DNA of 16,363 bases, from positions 1-16,363 of the forward strand of contig CAAFTS010000073.1 of NCBI GenBank assembly GCA_900765975.1, written 5' to 3'. Of the stretch, positions 8,201 through 15,108 are shown piece after piece. The position numbers were made by a program, and so were the translations under genes. The first letter of the stretch is position 1, and each line of letters opens with the position of its first letter. The notes under the pieces are model-generated. The model saw only the letters and a list, made by a program, of their open reading frames with translations, was not told the origin of the DNA and did no database searches. The DNA is from Lachnospiraceae bacterium. GTDB lineage: Bacteria > Bacillota > Clostridia > Lachnospirales > Lachnospiraceae.

Positions 8201-10565
8201 TTCCGCTTACCGCACCTTTTGCCCACGCCTCCGGCACTGCAGGTAAGAACTGTGTATAACCAAGCTGAGATTGAAGAAGCATCTCAGTCATTCCTGCTGT
8301 CAAACCATAGTTTCCATCAATTTGGAACGGAGGATGAGAATCTAACAGATTATCCAGAATACCATTCTGATTTCCTGCACACATTCCCCTTACCATTGCA
8401 TAAGTTTCCTCTGCAAGTCCGGTTCTCGCATACATGTTAATCTTCATTGCCTTAGACCAGCCAGTTCCATTTAAACTTCTCTGCTCCAGCGATTTAATCG
8501 CAGCCTTCATCCATGCTTCATTATCTTTATTGATCAATGTTCCAGGGAACAATCCGATCAACTGAGACGTATGCCGATGTACTGCGCCCTGATTAGCGCT
8601 GCCGCCTGCTCCAAAGTTCGGGATGTTTGTTGCCGGAAGATTTCCTGCCTGACCCTTTCCAAGCGTTGTCTCCTCATACCATTCCTTTACCTGTCCTTCA
8701 GCTCCGATAATGATTGGATTCAATTGAGCCTGTTTCTCTTTCCAAACTTTACGTTCTGCTTCATCTACGTTCAAAATTTCAGAAGCTTCAATTGCCATTT
8801 TATAAAGTTCCCATACAATGGACTGATCATAGGTTGTTCCATTTACAGTCGGTCCCTGTTCCGCTGATACAGACGGACCTACAACCAATCGTTTTTGATA
8901 CTCACTGTACCATAAAAACTGATTCCAGAAATTCGCCATTTCCTTAAGCATCGGATAAATCTTTTTCTCCAGATACTCTGTATTTCCTGTATATAAATAA
9001 TAATCATAAACATTCTGAAGCGCCCAGGAACTTCCGCCTATATTCCAGCCATATTCCTGACTTCCAAATGGAGCCGTACATCCAAACGGATTATTCTGTG
9101 TGTGTACGAGGAATCCATTTCCCTCTCCAATCGGCGTTCCCTCTTTCGTCGGAAGCGCACAGGACTGCCCTGCTGTCACACGTCCCGGTTCTACCAATGA
9201 TTCCATGAAATCATTAAAGACGGTTCCACATTCTGCAAGATTAGTCGAATACGCCGGCCAATAATTCATCTGTACGTTCACATTAAAATGAAAATCGCCT
9301 CCCCAGAAAGGACCTGCGTTTCCAATCAACCAGATTCCACACAAATTGGTCGGTAACGGATCACCTTCCCGAGACCCTGCAATCGTCAGATAACGTCCAA
9401 ATTGATATATCATTTCTTCGACTGCAAGATCATATGTACCTGCACGATAATTCTTCATCATCTGATCTGTCGGGAGCTGCGGACATTCGCCGCCAAGATC
9501 CCACTCTACACGATTAAATAGTTTCTGATAATCTTCCAAATGTCTTTCCTTCAGCTGCTCATAAGATTTTTTTGCTGCTGCATTAATCGCTTCTGTCAGC
9601 CCTTTATGAGGATCTTCTCCTCTATAAGACGGATATTCATTTTTATAATTTGTTCCTGTAGACAGAAGAATTGTAACTTCATCTGCGTTTTCTACTGATA
9701 CGGTACCATCTGCGTTAGTTTTGAGATTACCGCCTTTTTTCTCAATCTGAGCCTGCATCTCACACTTCATCTGATTGTCATTCACCTGACCGGATAAAGT
9801 AATCCTTCCATTGTCCGCAGTAACCGTTGTCGTAAGTCCGGCCGCAGACTTTGCAGAAGCAAGAAAACTCAGTTTCCCTTTTTCTGATGCAGTCAGATGA
9901 ATTACCATAACTCCGTCTTCATGCGTTGCGAAATACTCTCTTTCATAATGCACGCCTTCATAATCATAGTTCACAGAAGAAATTGCTGTGCGCATATCCA
10001 AATCTCTTACATAATTTGTAACATTTTCATTTGTCATGCCGCTTTGAGAAAAATCCAAAAATAAATCACCAAAATCCTGATAATTTCCCATTCCGTTTCC
10101 ATCACCCATGACATTGTTAAGTCCACCTGTTCCCAGTGGGAAAACACTACTTGAATGATTGTCTGCACTTTGACGGATTTCTTCTAACTGCTGCTCCGTA
10201 ACCGCATTTTTGCGATTTCCTCCATTATAGTTTGGTCTGGACTTACTTGGTCCTCCATTCCATAACGTTTTTTCATTAAAGTGAATCTGATCTTTTCCTA
10301 CTTGTCCAAATAAGATACCACCTGTTTTTCCGTTTCCAATGACCAACCCGGTATTTGACCAGGTACTCTCTGATCCCGGTGTTGTATACCACAACCTTAA
10401 CTTATTCCCATCTGACTGAGGTAACCCTTTTGATTCTACTGTTCCGGAAGAAAGTTCTGCCTGTTGATCTGTATCTTTAGCAAAAACTGTTCCGGGAATC
10501 TGCAAAGCCATGATCATAGCAATTGCCATCGAAACGGATTTTTTCATCCATTTTCTCTTTTTCAT
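5298..10565 (-). CDS. Secreted, sortase-anchored GH95 alpha-L-fucosidase, multidomain
   Basis: Predicted 1,2-alpha-L-fucosidase releasing fucose from mucin or milk glycans at the cell surface (1755 aa from the ATG). Residues 1-29 are a classic signal peptide ending in Ala. GH95 spans about 54-865. Its catalytic set is visible by comparison with Bifidobacterium AfcA: NVN of FHFNVNVQMNYW (Asn428, Asn430), Glu569 in SAEQGP and Asp750 in FQIDGNYG. Then come a chitobiase-C-terminal-like beta domain (about 992-1070), an F5/8C (CBM32-like) module (about 1074-1213), FIVAR-like helices, a second galactose-binding-like module (about 1366-1478), more FIVAR-like repeats to about 1685, a Gly/Asn/Thr linker, VQTGD (1722-1726), a membrane helix and KKQRKN, i.e. 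a noncanonical sortase signal. An upstream in-frame TTG at 10601 has AAAGGAGG only four bases away and is an alternative start. Confidence 0.93.
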   Translation of the reverse strand: MKKRKWMKKSVSMAIAMIMALQIPGTVFAKDTDQQAELSSGTVESKGLPQSDGNKLRLWYTTPGSESTWSNTGLVIGNGKTGGILFGQVGKDQIHFNEKTLWNGGPSKSRPNYNGGNRKNAVTEQQLEEIRQSADNHSSSVFPLGTGGLNNVMGDGNGMGNYQDFGDLFLDFSQSGMTNENVTNYVRDLDMRTAISSVNYDYEGVHYEREYFATHEDGVMVIHLTASEKGKLSFLASAKSAAGLTTTVTADNGRITLSGQVNDNQMKCEMQAQIEKKGGNLKTNADGTVSVENADEVTILLSTGTNYKNEYPSYRGEDPHKGLTEAINAAAKKSYEQLKERHLEDYQKLFNRVEWDLGGECPQLPTDQMMKNYRAGTYDLAVEEMIYQFGRYLTIAGSREGDPLPTNLCGIWLIGNAGPFWGGDFHFNVNVQMNYWPAYSTNLAECGTVFNDFMESLVEPGRVTAGQSCALPTKEGTPIGEGNGFLVHTQNNPFGCTAPFGSQEYGWNIGGSSWALQNVYDYYLYTGNTEYLEKKIYPMLKEMANFWNQFLWYSEYQKRLVVGPSVSAEQGPTVNGTTYDQSIVWELYKMAIEASEILNVDEAERKVWKEKQAQLNPIIIGAEGQVKEWYEETTLGKGQAGNLPATNIPNFGAGGSANQGAVHRHTSQLIGLFPGTLINKDNEAWMKAAIKSLEQRSLNGTGWSKAMKINMYARTGLAEETYAMVRGMCAGNQNGILDNLLDSHPPFQIDGNYGLTAGMTEMLLQSQLGYTQFLPAVPEAWAKGAVSGIKARGNFTIGESWNNGLAQEFTVCYEGADASKTFIGEYEGITNAKVFADGKAVSVTKDEEKGQISFEAEKGKTYVIDMTGANHEKLIEKAKAFLEKIHPDLSAVKEELQQAIDEKAESLSVVLEKAQSMNQIYNSYLKDAEKIYYMTTEEGLSLDNIDSMYCTMRNLRKALLENNQDLAWYQEASNQLKEISSVLNQQMQNRVISFSKESGAVKPGDTTLSLSKNAAAKNYDIRYTLDGSEPNAEATLYETSIELKVDQSTTVRAALFLDEQRVSPVYTKQYTGRIAIQSVTASCGNWGGEYVPESMIDGNTSTRWASKGVTDVPVEIELQFGTETTVNRIYFEQFVSGHNGVDDFAIQAMLNGAYKTIYEGKDLGDGSDDVGGNRAYKTVEFPEVSTSAMKVIFKKYQEPSFYEVQPMLLSEVKDTTGNPESLNAMIALAESADRSSEDYVNASENLRNSFEESIVDGKEAISLTQAGMDSREEFIRTRYNRLGYGETDKSELERLIAQGEEAAQGSYTRDSLYHLKKQMDAAKVVYEDSSARQPEVDRMAEALRNALNQLVPATTTTVVPPTELEGNSGWEHVGAYMATDKDNAGTLTYSFTGSAIQVPTIKAQDHGVIRVKITGQDGDVVYDETIDTYHTERVEGVPLMEAEFAEGTYTITFERIGKSEHGQDKRGWVEVGNLTISSKVTETVDRSELKAELDLCKELREEDYTSESWSSFQEVLKKANELYKKEDAQTCTAEMKDMSADLKKARESLIERVKVDTSELERVLEEAKKISSDGYTEESYENLRQGILEIESFLQGDSYNQDEVYAKTAMLKQRMEALQADKTALQEKYDEISGLKQGNVTDESWKAFLDLKAEAEVILNDEKATPAQVSSILKKLEEFQFKYKEPTDIPSKPGTGGNSGTSNGNTNTPSGNTNVPDKNGAVQTGDTANPIWLVGIVAALLAITGNLFYKKQRKN

Positions 10566-10631
10566 ATCCTTTCCTTTCCCAAATCCAAAATATTTTAACA
10601 ACGATCCTCCTTTCTTTTGTATATATATGTA

Positions 10632-10637
10632 ATTATA
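10632..10637 (-). promoter_or_regulatory. Candidate -10 of the fucosidase promoter
   Basis: A perfect TATAAT on the minus strand lies about 30 bases before the alternative TTG start. The region 16 bases upstream (TTCAAC) is a poor -35, so this may be a regulated promoter needing an activator. I saw no clear cre site near it. Confidence 0.35.
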
Positions 10638-10737
10638 CGATATTAAAAACTCTGTTGAAAAGTATATTTTCTATTTAAAATATGCACTTTTTTATTCACT
10701 CCTTTATATAAGTTGGAAAATCTTCTTTTATGTAAAA

Positions 10738-10766
10738 AAACCGCCTTGATTGACTCAAGACGGTTT
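10738..10766 (-). terminator. Intrinsic terminator of the DUF1858 gene
   Basis: On the minus strand AAACCGTCTTGA pairs with TCAAGGCGGTTT (12 bp with one G-U) around a 5-base loop, followed by a T-rich run. It lies about 35 bases beyond the stop codon and isolates this gene from the downstream fucosidase. Confidence 0.88.
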
Positions 10767-10800
10767 CTCTGTTCATACATATACATAAATTTTGTTCTTA

Positions 10801-11010
10801 TTATTTTCCCATTGCTTTCTTTGCCGCATTAATCTTTTCAACAAGCAGTTCCGGATCTAATCCATGTACAAAAGCTGCTTCTTCTAATGTCTCTCCCTGA
10901 GAAGATGGGCAACCAAGACAATGCATTCCAATCTCCATTAAGATTGGCGCTGACTCAGGAAATACGACCAACAGTTCGCCAATTGTTGTATTCTTAGTAA
11001 TGTCTGCCAT
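10801..11010 (-). CDS. DUF1858 domain protein (small CxxC redox-type domain)
   Basis: A 69-aa protein of the DUF1858 family, a small domain found alone or fused to hybrid-cluster and other redox proteins, sometimes annotated as a disulfide domain. Visible features are the [29 protein letters not shown] core with Cys31-x-x-Cys34, then a Thr-Leu-Glu-Glu-Ala helix and a C-terminal amphipathic helix. The length is typical of the stand-alone form. The frame extends 8 codons upstream to an ATG at 11034, but AAGGAGG lies eight bases before the ATG at 11010, inside that extension, so the shorter start is clearly preferred. It has its own promoter and terminator, making it a monocistronic unit. The biochemical role is unknown; a metal or thiol function is inferred only from the cysteine pair. 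Confidence 0.9.
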   Translation of the reverse strand: MADITKNTTIGELLVVFPESAPILMEIGMHCLGCPSSQGETLEEAAFVHGLDPELLVEKINAAKKAMGK

Positions 11011-11045
11011 TTTATATTCCTCCTTCGTTATCATTCATGTTCCTT

Positions 11046-11074
11046 ATTATAATCGTTCTCTTAGAATTTATCAA
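11046..11074 (-). promoter_or_regulatory. Sigma-A promoter of the DUF1858 gene
   Basis: On the minus strand TTGATA (11069-11074), 17 bases, then TATAAT (11046-11051). The start codon is 35 bases beyond the -10. This is one of the best promoters in the window. Confidence 0.8.
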
Positions 11075-11501
11075 GAAAATAAATTACGCTGTCCATTCAA
11101 CTAATATTGACAGAATAATCAGAATTGTATTCCTATTTATCATCAATTTTAGATTACTCAAAAGTCAATCTTTTTCCTCGCATTTTTCGACAAATTTTCA
11201 ATTTCATCATTTCTCACCAAAACGTCCGTTCTTTTTTTCACAAAAGTAATTCACATAATCCACACCTTTTTATGTGGATAATGTGGATAACTTTTCTTAA
11301 ATCTACTTTTTTCCACGTTTTTTTACATTTTGAATGTGGATAAGTTGAAAACTCTTATTTTTTCCTTTTCGACATTTTTTTACAAAATAAAACATTTTTG
11401 TGCATTTTGTATATGGTACAAAAACACGGATACGCTCTTCCTAACACTTTATTGTCTTAAACCATATGTGAGTTTTCTGTAAACTCAGAATATTTCCCCA
11501 A
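11075..11501. other. AT-rich, gene-free spacer beside the intron
   Basis: About 430 bases rich in runs of A and T, without a credible reading frame. It contains the DnaA-box cluster at 11256-11343, a 7-bp inverted repeat TTTTTGT/ACAAAAA near 11394-11425, and a GAGTTT/AAACTC hairpin near 11470-11486. It forms the 3' flank of the group II intron. No RNA gene is apparent. Confidence 0.5.
11256..11343. other. Cluster of DnaA boxes
   Basis: Three exact copies of TGTGGATAA (reverse of the consensus TTATCCACA) lie at 11273-11281, 11282-11290 and 11335-11343; the first two are directly abutting. A one-mismatch copy in the opposite orientation, TAATCCACA, is at 11256-11264. The surroundings are strongly AT-rich. 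No dnaA, dnaN or rpmH gene is nearby. Confidence 0.5.
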
Positions 11502-11548
11502 ATCGAGTAGGAGAAATTCCTCTTAGGCGAGAAATTTCGACCTCTCAC

Positions 11549-11580
11549 ACCACCGTACGTACGGTTCCGTATACGGCGGT
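11549..11580 (-). ncRNA. Group II intron domain V
   Basis: The 32-nt minus-strand element folds as ACCGCCGTA / TACGGTGGT (with G-U), a two-base CG bulge, an upper stem TACG/CGTA and a four-base loop. This is the classic domain V shape, with CGC as catalytic triad. It lies ten bases after the maturase stop codon and just before the domain VI hairpin, so the ribozyme core looks intact. Confidence 0.85.
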
Positions 11581-11589
11581 TCAATCAAC

Positions 11590-12873
11590 TTAACAAGTAA
11601 CACACCTTTTGGTGTAGTAATCTAACATTGAGACTAATCCAAATTGGGCTAGTCTCTTGTTGCTTATCGCAACATTTACAGCTCCTTTATTGCATACATA
11701 CGCTATTCTGTATCCTGCGTATGCAACGTGAAAGGCTCTGTTCTTTTCGATTCCTAGTTTCATCAAGTTCTTTGCTCTATTTTGTGGCGTTTTCCAATGT
11801 TTCCAGATGCACATTCTCAACCGATAGCGAATGTTACTGTCCAACTTCGCACAAAGGGTTTTCATACTTCCTATCTTGAAGTAGTTAATTCACCCTCTGA
11901 TAAGTTCGTTGAGTTTCTGTACCTTGTAGGAGTTGCTTACTCCCCAACTTCTGCAAGTAAGTTGTTTCATTCTTGCCTTAAATCTTACTACCGATTTTGC
12001 ATGTGGTTTTGCCTTGTATTGGTGTGTTCTGCTATCAAAATAAAATCCAAATCCAAGGTATTTAAGCCCTCTTGGTCTGTCCACCTTACTCTTTGTCATA
12101 TTTACTTTGAGCCCCAGTTTCTCTTCAATAAACTTCGTGAGATTTCTCATCACTCGCCTTGCAGACATTTCACTTCCAACCATAATAATACAGTCGTCTG
12201 CGTATCTGACAAAGTTCAGCCCTCTTTGTTCCATTTCCTTATCGAGTTCGTTCAGTATGATGTTAGCAAGGAGTGGGGATAGATTTCCACCTTGTGGTGT
12301 TCCTATCACAGATTCCTTGTATTCATCGTCTACCATGATTCCACTTACAAGAAACTTTCTGATGATTGAGATTACATCCCCGTCCTTGATTGTTTTGCCA
12401 ATTAAGGTCATCAGTTTATCATGGTTTACTGTGTCAAAGAACTTCTCCAAGTCAATGTCTACAATCCAATCGTAGCCGTCATTCATCATATCAAGCGCTG
12501 TGATGATTGCCTGCTGTGCACATCTATTTGGTCTAAATCCATAACTATGGTCATGGAATTGTTTCTCATAGATTGGTGTTAGTACCTGTGCTATGGCTTG
12601 TTGTACAAATCGGTCTGTTACTGTTGGTACTCCTAGGTTTCTGACACCACCGTCTGGTTTTGGTATCTCCACTCTGTGTACTGGTTGAGGTTTGTATTTT
12701 CTTGTCCTCAACTGTTCCTTGATAATTTCGCCGTTCTTTGCAAGATGTTCTTTGAGTTCCGTGTACTTCATTCCGTCCACTCCCTCTGCACCTTTGTTTC
12801 GTACGACTTGCAGATATGCCGTATTAAGATTATCTTTACTTAATATCTGCTCCATTAGATTACTTGTGTCCAT
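11590..12873 (-). pseudogene. ltrA: Group II intron reverse transcriptase/maturase, interrupted by in-frame TGA
   Basis: The intron-encoded protein would be 427 aa and closely matches the E. rectale class IIC maturase from its MDTSNLMEQIL start to its LDYYTKRCVTC end. That start, at 12873, has GGAAGGA eight bases upstream; the frame opens further upstream to 12909 without such a site. RT motifs include GVDGM, PKPDGGVRNLGVPTV, GFRPNRCAQQA, the YADD active site (about 224-227) and QGGNLSPLLAN. Codon 328 (11890-11892) is TGA where relatives have Trp in IRGWINYFKIGS; the same frame then resumes with INYFKIGSMKTLC and runs to the natural end. A single G-to-A change explains this. The truncated product keeps the polymerase domain but loses the rest of the maturase/thumb region, so splicing and mobility by its own protein are probably lost. 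Confidence 0.9.
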
Positions 12874-13362
12874 GCGTTCGTTCCTTCCCGTCTCGCTTGA
12901 ATTGACCACCCTTTACCCGATTGGTTACGGCAGATGTTATCTTTTCTGCAATCGAGACTCTACTAAAACTGATTGATTGTTCGCCCCTTCGCTCCATTTC
13001 CATTACAGAAACTTCTTCACTACTATGGGCTCTGCTGACTTCTCATAGTTCGTTGTTACTAGGCTAATGAAACCTCTGTGAGACCTCCCCAGTTAAGGTG
13101 CAAACTCTTTCCCTCCATATATCTGCCACATTTACTCTGTTCCTACAAAAGTGATAGTTATTAGATTTTGCTTTATTTTGCAAGCTTATCTATCAGAACC
13201 TAGCCTTATATGTGATTTCTGTCCGTCAGACCAGAGGTTTGCTTACAGCTTCTTTCAGATTTTGCCTCACGACAAACACCCTTGCTGTTCAGCTATACAC
13301 TTCCCACTATCTGGGCATGTTCGGGACTTACACCCGTTAGAGTTTGCCCATGCTGGGCAAAC
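12874..13362 (-). ncRNA. Group II intron 5' ribozyme part (domains I to III)
   Basis: The roughly 490 bases between the intron 5' end and the maturase start have no genuine gene on either strand. They carry structured RNA sequence, including the 5' stem GTTTGCCC/GGGCAAAC and the conserved-looking stretch GGGTGTAAGTCCCGAAC typical of domain I. Detailed helices were not folded. Confidence 0.75.
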
Positions 13363-13372
13363 AAAAGAAAGA

Positions 13373-13392
13373 CATCATCTTTTTTGATGATG
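13373..13392 (-). terminator. Terminator of the NlpC/P60 gene, now abutting the intron
   Basis: On the minus strand CATCATC-AAAAAA-GATGATG forms a 7-bp stem followed by TCTTTCTTTT, after which the intron begins. It lies about 20 bases beyond the NlpC/P60 stop codon. The pyrimidine tract left by the insertion probably still works as the U-tract. Confidence 0.8.
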
Positions 13393-13411
13393 CCTCCTAT
13401 GAATACTATTT

Positions 13412-14476
13412 TTATAAAACTCGACGGATTGTTAGAATCGGCGCATAAGTTGCGCTACAAATTCCAATGCCATCCACCTCATTCATTGCATTTACTATAT
13501 TTCCATCTCCCATATACAAGCCAACATGCCCATCATATAGTACGAGATCCCCCGGAAGAGCACTCTCTAAATCCACCGGATTCCCTACATGTTCCATATC
13601 ATATGTTGTTCTTGGCAACTGAATCCCAAAATTCGCATAGACAGACTGTACAAATCCGGAACAATCCGCTCCCTCCGTCAGACTTGTACCGCCCCATACA
13701 TAGGGATTACCGATAAATTGACAAGCAAAATCAATCACCGCCTGTCCATTCGAGATTGAGACTGCATCACTCAGAACTGTTTCCACTGTCTTTTTCGCAT
13801 CCTCTTCTTTTGAATCTGCATATGCCCAAGCTGTCTCTACCTGAATATAATCCCCACATACCCAGCCTTCAATTTCTCCAACACGAATAGGATACCAATT
13901 GTTTACCTCATCTCCGATGACTTCATACTGTTCCTGCCATTGTACCTGCGTCAAAAGCTCTGCCTCTATCCCCTGTCCGTTTCGCACATTCAGTACACTC
14001 GCCTCAACAGTTGCAACCTCCTTCTCATAATCAGCCGCTCGCTGTCTCGCATCTTCTCCTGTATATAAAACTGCTGCCGGTACGTATCCTTCTACCTCTC
14101 CCGACCGGATTTTTGTCCAATCATCTGCATATTCCAGTACTGTTACTGTAGAATCATCATATAGCTTACCGGTCCAGTCACTTGTTTCATCTGGAGCACT
14201 TCTAACATAGGCAAAATCCCCTGCGCCTATATTAGAAAATGCTCTATTTAAATACTCGCCCTCTTGTGTCGGTACCATATATAAATTGATATTTTCTTTT
14301 ACCTTTGTTTCGTAACATTTTTCCAGTACCGATTCGATTCCTGCAATCGGCAATGTAGGCGCCTGTTCCTTCGTTTGACTTTCTGCCGCCTGCGCTGTCA
14401 ATGCACTCCCCGGAATCATGATTGCCCCCACCAGTGCAGAGACCATCAGTTTCTGTTTCTTGTGTGCGCGTTTCAT
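13412..14476 (-). CDS. Secreted peptidoglycan endopeptidase, SH3-SH3-NlpC/P60
   Basis: Predicted exported cysteine peptidase (354 aa) cutting peptide cross-links or stems in peptidoglycan. Residues 1-30 are a signal peptide (KKQK n-region, hydrophobic core, AQA cleavage site). Two bacterial SH3 domains follow at about 78-138 and 155-213; the second shows LNVRNGQG and WYPIRVGEIEGWVCGDYI. The C-terminal NlpC/P60 domain (about 241-354) has GNPYVWGGTS, the nucleophile Cys272 in GADCSGFVQ, the base His317 in DGHVGLYMG, and Asn329 in IVNAMN where many relatives have a third His. Asn at that position is tolerated in the family. AGGAGG lies six bases before the ATG. It has a near-perfect promoter upstream and a terminator downstream, so it is monocistronic. 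The wall site it cleaves (D-Glu-diamino acid is usual) is inferred. Confidence 0.92.
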   Translation of the reverse strand: MKRAHKKQKLMVSALVGAIMIPGSALTAQAAESQTKEQAPTLPIAGIESVLEKCYETKVKENINLYMVPTQEGEYLNRAFSNIGAGDFAYVRSAPDETSDWTGKLYDDSTVTVLEYADDWTKIRSGEVEGYVPAAVLYTGEDARQRAADYEKEVATVEASVLNVRNGQGIEAELLTQVQWQEQYEVIGDEVNNWYPIRVGEIEGWVCGDYIQVETAWAYADSKEEDAKKTVETVLSDAVSISNGQAVIDFACQFIGNPYVWGGTSLTEGADCSGFVQSVYANFGIQLPRTTYDMEHVGNPVDLESALPGDLVLYDGHVGLYMGDGNIVNAMNEVDGIGICSATYAPILTIRRVL

Positions 14477-14527
14477 ATAAAACCTCCTTTTTGTTTTTCT
14501 GCTTTATCTTTTGTAGGAAGTTCTAAA

Positions 14528-14555
14528 TGTTACACAATTATTAACTTTTGTTACA
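14528..14555 (-). repeat. Paired TGTAACA repeats in the NlpC/P60 leader
   Basis: TGTAACA on the minus strand occurs at 14549-14555 and 14528-14534, exactly 21 bp apart, i.e. two helical turns, directly downstream of the -10. A third copy in the opposite orientation is at 14682-14688. The pair could be a dimeric operator. The spacing does not match the known WalR arrangement. Confidence 0.4.
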
Positions 14556-14560
14556 TCGCT

Positions 14561-14589
14561 ATTATATCAATCTTCCTACCTTGTGTCAA
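14561..14589 (-). promoter_or_regulatory. Consensus sigma-A promoter of the NlpC/P60 gene
   Basis: On the minus strand TTGACA (14584-14589), 17 bases and TATAAT (14561-14566) match consensus at all twelve positions. The leader to the start codon is about 75 bases and contains paired TGTAACA repeats. A promoter this strong suggests abundant expression unless repressed. Confidence 0.9.
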
Positions 14590-14760
14590 CACTTTAGTAC
14601 TATTTTCGTATTTCACACTTCAACAATCTTCTACATTTTTCTCAAAAACAACATTTCTATTCTACTGTTTGTTAACTATTTTGTAACATTTACGCCATTT
14701 TATACATATCTATAAATTCACAATATTTATTCCGAATTTATTTTTCGTTCTGCTCCAATA
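14590..14760. other. Gene-free part of the divergent spacer
   Basis: This is the middle of the roughly 350-base spacer between the NlpC/P60 gene (minus) and the GIY-YIG gene (plus). It is AT-rich and holds one inverted TGTAACA copy (14682-14688) but no other feature I can support. Promoters for the two genes flank it. Confidence 0.45.
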
Positions 14761-14789
14761 TTGAGGAACACACAGTTTTGTTTTATACT
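14761..14789 (+). promoter_or_regulatory. Probable promoter of the GIY-YIG gene
   Basis: TTGAGG (14761-14766), 17 bases, TATACT (14784-14789); 4 of 6 and 5 of 6 matches to consensus. The start codon is about 40 bases beyond the -10. Confidence 0.6.
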
Positions 14790-14828
14790 ATATACATAAT
14801 TTTAATTTATATTTAGAAAGTGTATGAT

Positions 14829-15107
14829 ATGATGACAGACCACGTAATTTCTTCCAATTATACCTATATTGTAAAATGTTCCGATGGAAGCCTATATACC
14901 GGATGGACAAATAATTTAGAAAAACGGCTCCAAGATCACAATCTCGGAAAAGGCGCTAAATACACCCGCTGTCGAAGACCGGTAGAACTTGTTTATTATG
15001 AAATTTTTTCTACAAAAGAAGAAGCAATGAAACGCGAATATGCGATCAAGCAATTTTCCAGAAAGAAAAAAGAGCACTTAATCCTTTCATATGCTTCAAA
15101 AAAATGA
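14829..15107 (+). CDS. GIY-YIG nuclease superfamily protein (UPF0213/YazA-YhbQ type)
   Basis: A 92-aa single-domain GIY-YIG protein; relatives of this length are stand-alone domains thought to act on DNA, with poorly defined roles in repair or recombination. The core reads YTYIVKCSDGSLYTGWTNN, i.e. the YIV...YTG form of the motif, followed by LEKRLQDHN (the conserved Arg), GKGAKYTRCRRPVELVYYE and KREYAIKQFSRKKKEHLI, typical of the UPF0213 subfamily. Nearly the whole protein is the domain. The frame opens earlier at GTG 14820, but an AGAAAG site lies eight bases before ATG 14829, which I prefer; ATG 14832 is also possible. It is transcribed alone on the plus strand and ends two bases before a strong terminator. 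No neighbour hints at a partner. Confidence 0.88.
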   Translation: MMTDHVISSNYTYIVKCSDGSLYTGWTNNLEKRLQDHNLGKGAKYTRCRRPVELVYYEIFSTKEEAMKREYAIKQFSRKKKEHLILSYASKK

Positions 15108-15108
15108 A

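Larger units (their letters stand above)
11502..13362 (-). mobile_element. Group IIC intron (E. rectale type) with broken maturase
   Basis: A complete-looking retroelement of about 1.86 kb. The 5' end, minus strand, is GTTTGCCCAGCATGGGC at 13362, followed by domain I-III sequence to about 12880. The maturase ORF sits in domain IV, domain V lies at 11549-11580 and a domain VI hairpin ends in CTACTCGAT at about 11502. The boundaries are inferred from these ends and could shift by one or two bases. It is inserted ten bases past the hairpin of the NlpC/P60 terminator, the target style of class IIC introns. The reverse transcriptase type, the lack of an endonuclease domain and the CGC triad in domain V agree with class IIC. 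Confidence 0.87.

Noticed and set aside
11256..11343. Chromosomal origin oriC
   Set aside because: DnaA boxes are present, but dnaA, dnaN, rpmH and gyrB are absent and the number of boxes is low, so I report only a DnaA-box cluster.
11890..11892. Selenocysteine or programmed read-through at the maturase TGA
   Set aside because: The family has Trp here, not Cys or Sec, and I see no selenocysteine element. TGA also serves as an ordinary stop for the GIY-YIG gene, so a nonsense mutation is simplest.
11590..13362. Retron or diversity-generating retroelement
   Set aside because: The reverse transcriptase is a group II maturase by sequence, and domain V and an insertion site after a terminator are present. 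There are no template/variable repeats, msr/msd or target gene.
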